From Bacteroidales bacterium (lineage in GTDB: Bacteria; Bacteroidota; Bacteroidia; Bacteroidales; Muribaculaceae), in assembly GCA_900752535.1 (NCBI GenBank), contig CAADVV010000356.1:1-21356 (forward strand): a DNA stretch of 21,356 nucleotides. Direction: 5' to 3'. Positions 7,615-15,783 of this stretch are shown in pieces (position 1 is the stretch's first letter; every line of letters starts with the position of its first letter). The notes beneath the pieces are model-generated. The model saw only the letters and a list, made by a program, of their open reading frames with translations, searched no databases and was not told where the DNA came from. The position numbers and the translations under genes are program-made.

Positions 7615-8640
7615 ATGAAACCTACTTCACTGAAAATATCACTTGCGCTCACGGCGCTTGCTTTTTGCTTCTCATGTATGTCGCGCGGCTCCTCCGAGAG
7701 TGCTGAACAAAGCGTCTCAGAGGTCGACACATCGCGGATGACGCCTGTCGAGCTGACCGATCTTTCAGCAATTGCCGTTTCGGCTTCGGCACTGACCGAC
7801 AGCGGCGCCGATTCGGTTTTGCGTCATGTTGCAACTCCGATTACTGCCCTGATGCGGCTGGTCGGAGCGGGTGACACAGCTGATGCCGTTGCGGTGAGAG
7901 CCTATGCTTCGGGGCGTGTCATGAAGATGTTCTATCCCGAAGTGCACCGTGCATTCCCGTCGACTGATTCGCTCAATCGCGTCCTGACGCTTCTGGGGGC
8001 GCGTTTCGCCAAGCTGCTTCCCGATGTGGCGTTTCCGAGGCTTTATGGCGTAGTGTCACCCTATAACCAGTCAGTTATTATGGTGGGTGATTCGGTTTCG
8101 TTTCTGGTCATGAATCATTATCTCGGGCCCGAACATCCTGCCTACAACGGCTTTGCCGAATATGTCAGACGCAACAAGACCTCGGGGCGCATACCGCTCG
8201 ACATGGCTGAGGCCATTGTCTCGACAACTCTGCCTTATGACGCCGGAGAGACGCCGACGGTGCTTTCGCGTCTGCTCTATGAAGGAGCTGTTGTCGAGGC
8301 TGTCATGCAGCTTGGAGGTGTCTCCGAGGCTGAAGCACTTTCTTATACGCCTGACGAAATGGCCTGGGCCAATGAGAATGAAGCGGCGGCATGGGACGCT
8401 CTGCTGAAACGTCGTATGCTTTTCTCTACTGACCAAGAGATGGCTGTGCGCCTGACAGCTCCGATGGCCTCGACGTCGATACTTAACGCCGAGTCTCCGG
8501 GACGTCTGGGCCGTTTCATCGGGCATCGCATTGTCGCAGCATATCTTCGCGCCAATCCGTCGACGAAACTCGCAGATCTGCTCCGACCTGCTTTTTATGC
8601 TTCGCCGTCGACGCTTTCTGCCGCTTCCTATCCTCGCTGA
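7615..8640 (+). CDS. GldB-like lipoprotein
   Basis: A 341-residue exported protein resembling the GldB family, first known from gliding flavobacteria but widespread in Bacteroidetes that do not glide. Residues 1-20 form a lipoprotein-type signal with candidate lipidated C21. Family-like features are LPDVAFPRLYGVVSPYNQSV (135-154), FLVMNHYLGPEHPAY (163-177), a midsection IPLDMAEAIVSTTLPYD, the segment YTPDEMAWANENEAAAW (244-260), and the C-terminal SPGRLGRFIGHRIVAAYL (294-311), which is the best marker. The role in non-gliding Bacteroidales is not established; envelope function is inferred from the lipid anchor. The gene is divergent from the amidase and its last 13 bases overlap the end of the convergent EamA gene. 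Confidence 0.75.
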   Translation: MKPTSLKISLALTALAFCFSCMSRGSSESAEQSVSEVDTSRMTPVELTDLSAIAVSASALTDSGADSVLRHVATPITALMRLVGAGDTADAVAVRAYASGRVMKMFYPEVHRAFPSTDSLNRVLTLLGARFAKLLPDVAFPRLYGVVSPYNQSVIMVGDSVSFLVMNHYLGPEHPAYNGFAEYVRRNKTSGRIPLDMAEAIVSTTLPYDAGETPTVLSRLLYEGAVVEAVMQLGGVSEAEALSYTPDEMAWANENEAAAWDALLKRRMLFSTDQEMAVRLTAPMASTSILNAESPGRLGRFIGHRIVAAYLRANPSTKLADLLRPAFYASPSTLSAASYPR

Positions 8641-9563
8641 CCTGAATTGTCTGGTTCAGAGCCGGAAGGGTAGAGTTGTGCGCGGCTCTTGCTCTTTGTA
8701 ACAAGAAAGACGCCCGCAAAGACCAGAATGATGGCCAGTGCATTGGCCAAAGTGAACGGTGCGAGCCCGGCATACACGGCGATGAGAGAGGCCACGATGG
8801 GCTGGACATAGTTATACATGGCTGTAACCGTGGGCCGCAGATTGCGCTGACCGACGGGCAACATCAGATAGCTGAGAAATGTAGGGCCGACAGCAAACGC
8901 CACGGCTCCCCATATCACGGTCGGTGAGGCCATGCTCCAGTCCATGTTTATCCATTCGGTGTAGGTGAAGGGGATGATACAGATGCTCGCATAGGTGAAC
9001 ATCCACTTCATCAGGGTGACGGGTTTGTATCTTGAAATAAGCCCTTTGCACGTGACGAGATAGCAGGCGAAGCACATCTGTGCGGCCACGACCAGCAGAT
9101 CGCCGGACGAAGTTCCCCCGCTCAGGCCTGAACTGCTTCCGACGATAAGAATGAGTGCTCCGAGTGCTCCTAAGAACACGCCTCCGACCTTCAGCTTTGT
9201 AACAGGCTCGCGGATAACAATTGCTGCCAGCACCATCGTGATTATCGGTAGAGAAGTCGTGATAATGGAGGCGTTGACGGGCGAGGTTAGGCTCAGGCCC
9301 CATATAAAACAGGTCTGATTGATGACGATGCTGAACAGCGAGGCAAAAAACATCATCAGTAGGTCACGCGGGGTTACTTTCTCATTTTTTGTGAACAGAG
9401 AGATAATCCAGAACAGCGCTGCGGCGCCGATGATACGGCAGTTGGTGAGCAACAGCGGTGTCATGCCTCCGGCAATTATAATCTTGCCGAGCGGAGCGCC
9501 GACTCCCCAGAAAAATTCCGCGCCAATCATAGCGCAGTGTCCTTTTATCTTATTCCTATCCAT
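8628..9563 (-). CDS. EamA/DMT-family transporter
   Basis: A 311-residue inner-membrane protein with about ten hydrophobic segments arranged as two EamA repeats (about residues 12-140 and 152-290), the standard drug/metabolite transporter layout. Markers include GAEFFWGVGAPLGKIII (14-30), RIIGAAALFWIISLF, NASIITTSLPIITMVLAAIVIREP (end of repeat one, with the usual acidic E118-like residue before proline) and TVTAMYNYVQPIVASLIAVY in repeat two. The C-terminal tail is short and charged. Substrate is unknown; relatives export amino acids or metabolites. It lies downstream of dnaJ but beyond a terminator, so it is probably a separate unit. Its coding end overlaps the end of the GldB-like gene by 13 bases. 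Confidence 0.88.
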   Translation of the reverse strand: MDRNKIKGHCAMIGAEFFWGVGAPLGKIIIAGGMTPLLLTNCRIIGAAALFWIISLFTKNEKVTPRDLLMMFFASLFSIVINQTCFIWGLSLTSPVNASIITTSLPIITMVLAAIVIREPVTKLKVGGVFLGALGALILIVGSSSGLSGGTSSGDLLVVAAQMCFACYLVTCKGLISRYKPVTLMKWMFTYASICIIPFTYTEWINMDWSMASPTVIWGAVAFAVGPTFLSYLMLPVGQRNLRPTVTAMYNYVQPIVASLIAVYAGLAPFTLANALAIILVFAGVFLVTKSKSRAQLYPSGSEPDNSGQRG

Positions 9564-9597
9564 AATATTGGGTTGGCAGTATGTATGTATGTTGTCA

Positions 9598-9636
9598 AAA
9601 GACCGGACAAGACATTGTCTGTCTCATCCGGTCTTT
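9598..9636 (-). terminator. Hairpin after dnaJ
   Basis: AAAGACCGGA (9598-9607) and TCCGGTCTTT (9627-9636) form a perfect 10-base-pair stem with a 19-base loop. Read on the minus strand, the stem ends in TTT followed by TTGACAAC. It lies 22 bases after the dnaJ stop and before the EamA gene. Confidence 0.75.
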
Positions 9637-9657
9637 GTGCGGTTTGCTTCCGCCTAA

Positions 9658-10830
9658 TCAGTCAAAGATGTGGCGAAGTTTTGAGAAAATACGGTTTTTG
9701 ACCGAGTCGTCGGCTTTCATGTCGGGCTGACCCTGAAGCGACTCGATGGCTTTGCGTTCGGTTTCGTTGAGCTGCTCGGGGATGTAGACCATGACGTTCA
9801 CAAGCTCGTCGCCTGTGCCGTAGCCTTCGGTTGAAGGAAGACCCTTGCCGCGAAGACGGAGCACCTTGCCGGGCTGGGTGCCCGGGGCGATTTTCAGCCT
9901 GGCACGGCCACCGAGGGTGGGAACTTCGGCAGTGCCGCCGAGAGTTGCTGTCGGAATGTCGAGCATCAGGTTGTATATCACGTCATTGCCGTCGCGGATG
10001 AGGTCGGGATGTTTAACCTCCTCAATCACGACAAGCAGATCGCCGTTGACTCCGCCATGTACGGCGGCGTTGCCTTGTCCCTTGAGGGTCAGCGTCATGC
10101 CGTCTGAAACGCCGGCAGGGATGCTGAACGAGACTGTCTCGGTCTTGCGCTCCACGCCTTCGCCGTGACAATAGGGGCATTGTTCGCTTATGATTTTGCC
10201 CTCGCCGTGGCACTGCGGGCATGAGGCTGCTGACTGCATCACGCCTAAGATGGTCTGCTGTTGCTGAATCACCTGACCGGAGCCGTGACATGTCGGACAG
10301 GTGACGAAAGCTGTACCGTCTTTTGCGCCTGTACCGTGACAGTGCTCGTCGGGTTTGAGTACCGGCAGCTTGATTGTTTTTGTGACGCCCTTAGCAATTT
10401 CCTCAAGAGTCATCTTGACGGTTATGCGCACATCCGAGCCCTTGCGGCGGCGCTGACGCGGAGCGCGACGGCCTCCGGCACTTTCAAAACCGCCCATATC
10501 TCCGAATCCTCCGCCGAAGATGTCGCCGAAGTGGCTGAAGATATCTTCCATAGACATTCCGCCGCCGCTGAAGCCGTAGCCGCCTCCGCTGCCGGGAAAT
10601 CCCTGCGGGCCCATGTTGTGGCCAAACTGGTCATACTTGGCGCGTTTGTCAGGGTCTGAGAGGACATCATAGGCCTCGGCCGCTTCCTTGAATTTCTCCT
10701 CGGCAGCCTTGTCGCCCGGATTTTTGTCGGGGTGATATTTGAGGGCCAGTTTGCGATAGGCCTTCTTCAGTTCGTCGGCTGTGGCTGTTTTGGCCACACC
10801 CAACACTTCATAATAGTCTCTTTTTTCCAT
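9658..10830 (-). CDS. dnaJ: Chaperone DnaJ (Hsp40), first zinc-motif cysteine replaced
   Basis: Co-chaperone that delivers unfolded proteins to DnaK and stimulates its ATPase. The 390 residues show a J domain with HPD at 33-35, a Gly/Phe-rich region (about 74-118), a zinc-binding domain (about 150-232) and the C-terminal substrate-binding domains ending VKNRIFSKLRHIFD. Of the four CxxCxGxG motifs, numbers two to four are intact (C178/C181, C204/C207, C218/C221). The first reads DEHCHGTG at 161-168, so an aspartate stands where the first cysteine should be and only seven of eight zinc-ligand cysteines remain. The codon was checked in the nucleotide sequence (GAC near 10349). It follows grpE by 15 bases, so the two are surely co-transcribed; dnaK is not in the window. 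Confidence 0.96.
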   Translation of the reverse strand: MEKRDYYEVLGVAKTATADELKKAYRKLALKYHPDKNPGDKAAEEKFKEAAEAYDVLSDPDKRAKYDQFGHNMGPQGFPGSGGGYGFSGGGMSMEDIFSHFGDIFGGGFGDMGGFESAGGRRAPRQRRRKGSDVRITVKMTLEEIAKGVTKTIKLPVLKPDEHCHGTGAKDGTAFVTCPTCHGSGQVIQQQQTILGVMQSAASCPQCHGEGKIISEQCPYCHGEGVERKTETVSFSIPAGVSDGMTLTLKGQGNAAVHGGVNGDLLVVIEEVKHPDLIRDGNDVIYNLMLDIPTATLGGTAEVPTLGGRARLKIAPGTQPGKVLRLRGKGLPSTEGYGTGDELVNVMVYIPEQLNETERKAIESLQGQPDMKADDSVKNRIFSKLRHIFD

Positions 10831-10845
10831 TATCAGCGCTAAGTA

Positions 10846-11463
10846 TTACTGTGCAACCACAACTTTCGGGTGGCGTATGACCTTGTCGTTAAGCGTATAT
10901 CCTTTTGTAACGGTGTCGACGATACGTCCTTTTGACTCCTCGTCGGGTGCGGGAATAGTCGTGATAGCGTCATGTTTGTCGGGGTCAAAGACTTCGCCGG
11001 TGGTGACCATGGCTTTCACTCCGTTTTTCTCAAGATAGCTGACAAGTTTGCGATAAATCAGCTCCATGCCCTCTTTGATTGCCTGACCGTCCTCAACCTT
11101 GGCGTTCGCCTCGAGACCGCGCTCGAAGTCGTCGACAATGGGCAGAAGTCCGGTGAGAGTGGTCTCGGCGGCGTTTTTGATAAGCTCGGCACGGGCTTTC
11201 ATTTGATTCTTGCGGAAATTGTCAAATTCGGCCATCAGAAAGAGGTACTCTTTTTTCTCTTTTTCGAGCGCGGCCTCGGTCTCTGTCAGTTTTGCTGTCA
11301 GTTTGTCAATTTCGGTCTCGGCGCTCTCGAGAATTTCTTCCTGCTCCTGACTGACAGTCTCGTCAGCCTGTTCGATAACATTGTCTTCAACAGCTATGCC
11401 GTTGGTTTCGTCTTTGAGTCTCTGTTCGTCATCTTCGTGACGGCCTTTATTTTTATTGCTCAT
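10846..11463 (-). CDS. grpE: Nucleotide exchange factor GrpE
   Basis: Releases ADP from DnaK so that the chaperone can let go of its client; acts as a cytoplasmic dimer. The 205-residue protein has an acidic, disordered N-terminus (1-45), a long coiled coil (about 45-100, rich in Glu and Lys), the family segment MAEFDNFRKNQMKARAEL (77-94), LLPIVDDFERGL (106-117), and the beta-wing with GEVFDPDKHDAI (156-167) and a final GYTLNDKVIRHPKVVVAQ (188-205). Length is ordinary. It is the first gene of a grpE-dnaJ pair, 115 bases after ispE. I found no CIRCE element or other recognisable heat-shock site upstream. Confidence 0.96.
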   Translation of the reverse strand: MSNKNKGRHEDDEQRLKDETNGIAVEDNVIEQADETVSQEQEEILESAETEIDKLTAKLTETEAALEKEKKEYLFLMAEFDNFRKNQMKARAELIKNAAETTLTGLLPIVDDFERGLEANAKVEDGQAIKEGMELIYRKLVSYLEKNGVKAMVTTGEVFDPDKHDAITTIPAPDEESKGRIVDTVTKGYTLNDKVIRHPKVVVAQ

Positions 11464-11578
11464 AATATTTTGACGTGTTTTGATTATTCAAGTGTTACAG
11501 CAAAAATCTTGCCAAACCTCGCGGAATGCCTCTTCAGCAGGCTAATCTAATTTATTAACAATAACACGGGGATAACGT

Positions 11579-12409
11579 TCACACTGATTTTGTCATAAAC
11601 GTCTCGCAGCCGCTAAATTCGCTTCTGAGCGTGTCCGACAGGCTATCATTGTCAAAGATAGCGAACACCGATGCGCCGCTGCCGCTCATTGAGGCATAGA
11701 CGGCCCCGAGGTCATATAGGCGCTGTTTGACTTCAGCGATTATGGGAAAAGCCGGGAACACGGAGGGCTCGAAATCGTTTTTGACTACTCCCTGCCAACG
11801 GCTCAGGGGCTCGCAGCTCACAATTTCGCGCAAATCGATGGTTGGGGCAGCCGGCCTGACAGCGGCGTAGGCCTCCTTTGTCGACACCGATACGGGCGGT
11901 TTGACCACCGCAATCCATTTGTCACGCAGAGCGGGAATCTCTATCGGTTCGAGCCGGTTGCCGATGCCTGTGGCCCCCATCGGTCGGTTATAGATGAAAA
12001 AAGGACAGTCGGCGCCAATGCCGGATGCAACCTCGGCCAGAGTATCGTCGCTCAAACCGGAATTATACATATCGCGGAGCATCCGGAGCGTGAAGGCGGC
12101 GTCAGAGGAACCGCCGCCGAGTCCCGCGCCGTCGGGTATGACCTTGCGGAGATAGATGTCGACAGGTGGGATGTCACAAATCGAGCGCAATGTCCTGACG
12201 GCTTTCATGACGAGGTTTTTCTCAGGCGGACAGTCGCATCCGCGTCCGCTGACGTTCAGTGTGTCAGCTCCGGAGGCCGACGGCACAATCTCAAGAATGT
12301 CGCGCCAGGCAACGGGGTAGAAGACTGTCACGAGATTGTGATAACCATCGGGGCGTCGGTCTGTTATATCGAGACCGAGGTTGATTTTTGCGTTTGGGAA
12401 GGCAATCAT
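11579..12409 (-). CDS. ispE: 4-diphosphocytidyl-2-C-methyl-D-erythritol kinase IspE
   Basis: Phosphorylates 4-diphosphocytidyl-methylerythritol with ATP, a middle step of the MEP route to isoprenoid precursors. The 276-residue GHMP kinase begins MIAFPNAKINLGLDI, with the catalytic K8, then RRPDGYHNL (18-26), the ATP-binding glycine loop PDGAGLGGGSSDAAF (92-106), D134 in IGADCPFFI, and the C-terminal MSGSGASVFAIF (241-252). The frame is open for 67 more codons upstream to 12610, but that extension has no similarity to IspE and would run into the start of the divergent gene at 12525, so the ATG at 12407-12409 is chosen. A perfect -7 element lies only five bases upstream of this ATG. Confidence 0.95.
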   Translation of the reverse strand: MIAFPNAKINLGLDITDRRPDGYHNLVTVFYPVAWRDILEIVPSASGADTLNVSGRGCDCPPEKNLVMKAVRTLRSICDIPPVDIYLRKVIPDGAGLGGGSSDAAFTLRMLRDMYNSGLSDDTLAEVASGIGADCPFFIYNRPMGATGIGNRLEPIEIPALRDKWIAVVKPPVSVSTKEAYAAVRPAAPTIDLREIVSCEPLSRWQGVVKNDFEPSVFPAFPIIAEVKQRLYDLGAVYASMSGSGASVFAIFDNDSLSDTLRSEFSGCETFMTKSV

Positions 12410-12414
12410 GGTGA

Positions 12415-12422
12415 CAAAGTTA
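12415..12422 (-). promoter_or_regulatory. Candidate -7 element very close to the ispE start
   Basis: TAACTTTG on the minus strand matches TAnnTTTG exactly and ends six bases before the A of the ispE ATG. No good -33 TTTG is at the expected distance. If used, the mRNA would be almost leaderless. Confidence 0.3.
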
Positions 12423-12475
12423 GTGAATAGTTTGGAAAATCTGAATCGACCCCATCGCGTCTGAAATCTTTTTCC

Positions 12476-12483
12476 TATATTTG
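12476..12483 (+). promoter_or_regulatory. Candidate -7 element of the DUF3298 gene
   Basis: TATATTTG matches TAnnTTTG exactly, 41 bases before the ATG at 12525. The expected -33 position does not read TTTG. It is the same octamer as at the nitroreductase promoter. Confidence 0.4.
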
Positions 12484-12524
12484 AGGCGGTAATGTCAAAC
12501 CAAATTTTATAAATTCCGAGTTTT

Positions 12525-13346
12525 ATGTATCCTTTCAAAAAGCTCATGGCAGCGGCTCTGTTTGTTGCCTGGTCTGCAATTCCGGCTTTGGCCGACGGTA
12601 CTTTCGACACCGACAGTGTGGCATTTTATGACAAAATCACAGTCGGCGACTATGAAGCGACCGTAGATGTCGGAGGTCGTTATCCTTCAGGAACCAACAC
12701 TGCTCTGGTCAACGCCACACGCACTTGGATTCGTGACCATATCACCGAGAATAAGTACCCTCTCGACAACGGCGCGGAACTCGTAGACAAAGTGGGGCAG
12801 AACGTTATGAGTCAGTTCAGGTCGGATATCGCTGACTTTATGTGCCCGATGGAATATACAGCTAAATTCAGTGTTCCATATATCTCTGACAAGGTTGTGA
12901 CCTTGGATGCCTGGACCTATACCTATCAGGGAGGAGCTCACGGTGAGTCCGTTTTAGGCTTCCAGTCGTTTCTGGTAGAGAATGGCAAGGTGCTTTCAAC
13001 CGATGACATTTTCAAAAAGGCGTCGCGCCGAAGTGTTGTCAGCCTCGTGAAAAAGGCGCTCGCCCGTCAGTATTTCAAATCGGCCTCGTTGCGCGATTAT
13101 GTCTTTGATGCGGCTGCAATTGGTATGCCTGCCTGTCCGCCCGTATTCACTGAGAAGGGTATCAAGTTTCAGTATCAGCCATATGAGATCGCACCTTATT
13201 CGTCAGGAGCGCCCGAGTGTGTGATTCCTTACACCCAGTTGCGCAGCTTTATGACGTCTGAAGCATGCAGCCTCATTCCGGCTTCGGCTAAGACCGCAAC
13301 AACACAGAAGAGTTCTGCGAAAAGCCGCAAACGCTCACGCCGCTGA
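12525..13346 (+). CDS. Secreted DUF3298 (RsiV-like C-terminal domain) protein
   Basis: A 273-residue exported protein of unknown function. Residues 1-23 form a signal peptide ending ALA-D. The domain order resembles DUF4163/DUF3298 proteins: a strand-helix N-terminal part (about 35-125), TYTYQGGAHGESVLGFQSFLV around 131-150, where the GGAHG motif is characteristic, and KFQYQPYEIAPYSSGAPECVIPYTQLRSFM around 214-243, the typical DUF3298 end. Related domains occur in the RsiV anti-sigma factor, which binds lysozyme, and in the peptidoglycan deacetylase PdaC, but there is no catalytic or anti-sigma domain here. The last 17 residues are strongly basic and Ser-rich (SSAKSRKRSRR), which could bind wall, DNA or lipopolysaccharide; that is inference. 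It is divergent from ispE, convergent with the rprY-like gene, and has its own promoter and terminator. Confidence 0.8.
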   Translation: MYPFKKLMAAALFVAWSAIPALADGTFDTDSVAFYDKITVGDYEATVDVGGRYPSGTNTALVNATRTWIRDHITENKYPLDNGAELVDKVGQNVMSQFRSDIADFMCPMEYTAKFSVPYISDKVVTLDAWTYTYQGGAHGESVLGFQSFLVENGKVLSTDDIFKKASRRSVVSLVKKALARQYFKSASLRDYVFDAAAIGMPACPPVFTEKGIKFQYQPYEIAPYSSGAPECVIPYTQLRSFMTSEACSLIPASAKTATTQKSSAKSRKRSRR

Positions 13347-13372
13347 CAGCTGAGTTTGTAGTAAAATAACCG

Positions 13373-13409
13373 ACGGCTTCTCCGATTCAGATTTGTTCGG
13401 AGAAGCCGT
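13373..13409. terminator. Bidirectional terminator between DUF3298 gene and rprY
   Basis: ACGGCTTCTCCGA (13373-13385) pairs perfectly over 13 bases with TCGGAGAAGCCGT (13397-13409), loop 11 bases. On the plus strand TGATGTTTTT follows, and on the minus strand CGGTTATTTTA, so it can serve both converging genes. Confidence 0.85.
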
Positions 13410-13431
13410 TGATGTTTTTGGCCGATATCCT

Positions 13432-14139
13432 TTACTGGGCCGGTTCTTGCTCGGGAGCAATCAGTTTGTAGCCTTTGCCGTGGATGTTGATGATCTCAAT
13501 CTGCGGGTCGTCTTTGAGGTGCTTGCGCAGTTTGGTGATATAGACATCCATTGAGCGGGCATTAAAGTAGTTGTCGTCAATCCAGATGGTCTTCAGCGCA
13601 AAGTTGCGTTCAAGAATTTCGTTGACGTGGGCGCAGAGAAGGCTCAGCAGTTCGCTCTCCTTGGTGGTCAGCTTGGTGATTTTGTCGTCAATCATCAGCA
13701 CCTGTTTCTGAGTGTCGAAGGTGAACTTGCCGATTTTATACATTGTGATTTCTTTGCCCTTCTTGCCTTTCACGCGGCGGAGAATGGCCTCAATGCGAAA
13801 CACGAGCTCCTCCATCGAGAAGGGTTTGGTGATATAGTCGTCGGCTCCGATTTTGAAACCTTCGAGGATATCTTCTTTCAGCGATTTGGCTGTCAGAAAG
13901 ATAATGGGCACTTCGGCGTTAACCGTGCGGATTTCCTGAGCGAGGGCAAATCCGTCTTTCTTAGGCATCATCACGTCGAGGACGCAGATGTCATATTTCC
14001 CCTTGAGGAAGGCTTTATAGCCGCTCTCTCCGTCGGCGAAGAGGTCGGCGCTGAAACCCTTGGCCTGGAGATACTCCCTCAGAAGCATACCCAGATTTTC
14101 GTCATCTTCGCATAAGAGGATGCGCAAACGTTCTTCCAT
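13432..14139 (-). CDS. rprY: OmpR/PhoB-family response regulator, RprY-like
   Basis: DNA-binding regulator that acts after phosphorylation by its partner kinase. The 235 residues comprise a receiver domain (about 5-120) with acidic pair D12/D13 region, phospho-acceptor D55 in CVLDVMMPKKDG, T83 and K105 in DYITKPFS, and a winged-helix output domain (about 135-230) with LTTKESELLSLLCAHVNEIL, TIWIDDNYFNARSMDVYITKLRKHLKDD and INIHGKGYKL. It closely resembles Bacteroides RprY as I remember that sequence, a regulator described in B. fragilis and P. gingivalis with links to membrane and stress responses; the name rests on resemblance and on pairing with an RprX-like kinase. It starts six bases after the kinase stop, so the two share one transcript. 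Confidence 0.9.
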   Translation of the reverse strand: MEERLRILLCEDDENLGMLLREYLQAKGFSADLFADGESGYKAFLKGKYDICVLDVMMPKKDGFALAQEIRTVNAEVPIIFLTAKSLKEDILEGFKIGADDYITKPFSMEELVFRIEAILRRVKGKKGKEITMYKIGKFTFDTQKQVLMIDDKITKLTTKESELLSLLCAHVNEILERNFALKTIWIDDNYFNARSMDVYITKLRKHLKDDPQIEIINIHGKGYKLIAPEQEPAQ

Positions 14140-14145
14140 AGTAAT

Positions 14146-15660
14146 TCAGTTTTGGGTGGGTAATATTATATTAAATTTTGTTCCTTTTGAAAGCTCGCTC
14201 TCGACGGTTATTTCGCCCCCAAGTTCGGTCACCATTTTCTTGACATATGCCAGGCCGAGACCGAAACCTTTGACGTCGTGGCGGTTGCCCGTAGAGACAC
14301 GATAAAATTTTTCGAATATCTTCTTGAGATCTTCGCGGCGTATGCCTATGCCGTTGTCAATCACCGAAATTTCCAACCGGTGTCCGTTATCGCGGTTGCG
14401 GGTGTTGACCACCAGTTTGAGCGGGACATCCTCGCGGCGATATTTGAGAGCATTGTCGAGGAGGTTGAAAATCACGTTGGTGAAGTGCATCTCGTCGACG
14501 TTGACAATGGCGTCTTCGGCATCAAGGTTCGTGTCTATGGTGCCTCCGAATTTCTCCACCTTCAGTTTGAATGTGTGGGCGATGTTGGCTATCACGACGT
14601 TGGCGTCGACATCGGTCAGCCTGAGTGTTGACTTCTGACGGTCGAACATTGACATCTGAAGCACCTTCTCGACCTGGAACCTGAGGCGTTTGGTCTCGTC
14701 GTTGATGACCGTCGAGATATGGCGCAGCATGGTTTCGCTCTTGAGCACACTCGAGTCATTGAGCATCTGTGCGGCGAGTGATATGGTCGAGATCGGGGTT
14801 TTGAACTCGTGGGTCATGTTGTTGATGAAGTCGTTCTTCATCTCGGTCAGCTTCTTCTGTCTGAAGGCTACGATGATGGTGTAGAGAAAGATGACCAACA
14901 GTATGAATGTGAAGATGAACGACGGAATCATAAATCTGATTGACGAGAAGATGTAGTCTTCTTTTGTCGGGAAATAGACCTTGATGTAGTTCATCTTGTT
15001 GGTAGGGTCGTTCGGGAACAAGGTTTGTACGAACATATTGCCCTGACCTGCGTCGGCGGGATTATATCCTGCTGATTTATAGACGATGGCTCCGACACGG
15101 TTGACCACTGCAAACTCGAACGGAAGCCCGAGCCCGTTGTTGCCGAATTCCGAGAGCATATATCCGGCCACGGTGGCCGAGTCGGCGCGTTCGGCGATAG
15201 GACGGTCGCTCGACTGGCTGATTATGTTGAGCACAACCTCGTTGAGCAGTCCTTTCTGATAGAGATAGAGTCCGCGCAGGGTCTCCTGGGTGTTGCGGTA
15301 TCGTCCAGTTCCGGTGTTGCCGGCCGAGGGCTTCAGATCGCGTTCGAGCGTGATGTCTCCCTTGAGACCTTCGGCTGTGGTGAATGAAGAGGCAAACGTG
15401 CCGATTACGCCCTTTCCGTCAGCTGAGTATCGTGGCAGGAACGATGTCTCTATGTTTGCCATATCTTCGTCGAGAAAGTGTTTTGTCTCGTCCTGTTCAA
15501 GCCGTGTGGTGACAGCATAGAGGCTGCGCTTGACGCTCTCGGCAAACTGGTCGTCGCGCATCTTCACCATGTTGCGCATGTACATAATCTGCACATACAA
15601 AAGGCCCATAAAAGTCATGGCCATAATGATGGTGAGGAACCATATTGTTGATTTTTTCAT
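14146..15660 (-). CDS. rprX: Membrane sensor histidine kinase, RprX-like
   Basis: Senses an unknown periplasmic signal and phosphorylates the downstream regulator. The 504-residue protein has a transmembrane segment at about 6-28, a periplasmic sensor region of about 215 residues (29-242) without a domain I recognise, and a second transmembrane segment at about 243-266. The dimerisation domain carries the phospho-acceptor H284 in NNMTHEFKTPIS. The ATPase domain has the N box NVIFNLLDNALKYR (395-408), the G1 box VIDNGIGI (433-440), the F box IFEKFYRVSTG and the G2 box GFGLGLAYVKKM (465-476), all complete. No HAMP domain is evident between TM2 and the dimerisation domain. It is first in the operon and has a leader of about 120 bases behind tandem promoters. 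Confidence 0.9.
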   Translation of the reverse strand: MKKSTIWFLTIIMAMTFMGLLYVQIMYMRNMVKMRDDQFAESVKRSLYAVTTRLEQDETKHFLDEDMANIETSFLPRYSADGKGVIGTFASSFTTAEGLKGDITLERDLKPSAGNTGTGRYRNTQETLRGLYLYQKGLLNEVVLNIISQSSDRPIAERADSATVAGYMLSEFGNNGLGLPFEFAVVNRVGAIVYKSAGYNPADAGQGNMFVQTLFPNDPTNKMNYIKVYFPTKEDYIFSSIRFMIPSFIFTFILLVIFLYTIIVAFRQKKLTEMKNDFINNMTHEFKTPISTISLAAQMLNDSSVLKSETMLRHISTVINDETKRLRFQVEKVLQMSMFDRQKSTLRLTDVDANVVIANIAHTFKLKVEKFGGTIDTNLDAEDAIVNVDEMHFTNVIFNLLDNALKYRREDVPLKLVVNTRNRDNGHRLEISVIDNGIGIRREDLKKIFEKFYRVSTGNRHDVKGFGLGLAYVKKMVTELGGEITVESELSKGTKFNIILPTQN

Positions 15661-15783
15661 CTTCTTATATGCGTCGCCGTGGGCGTGTTTTTTTCAAAAG
15701 TTTAAGCTTTATTATGTTAACAATTAAATTCCCCGAAAGTTGTGTGAATTTTATCGCTTACGACTCCCGGAGAGGGAGAGTGA

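Noticed and set aside
9579..9592. Tandem ATGT repeat before the EamA start, considered as a phase-variable tract
   Set aside because: Only about three copies, outside the coding region, with no promoter elements around it; too short to support slippage.
10972..11550. 192-codon open frame on the plus strand, rich in Phe, Leu and Val
   Set aside because: It lies opposite grpE; the hydrophobic composition is the mirror of grpE's Glu/Lys-rich coiled coil. No recognisable domain or promoter.
12410..12610. N-terminal extension of ispE by 67 codons
   Set aside because: It does not resemble IspE and would overlap the signal peptide region of the divergent DUF3298 gene; the standard IspE start fits the internal ATG.
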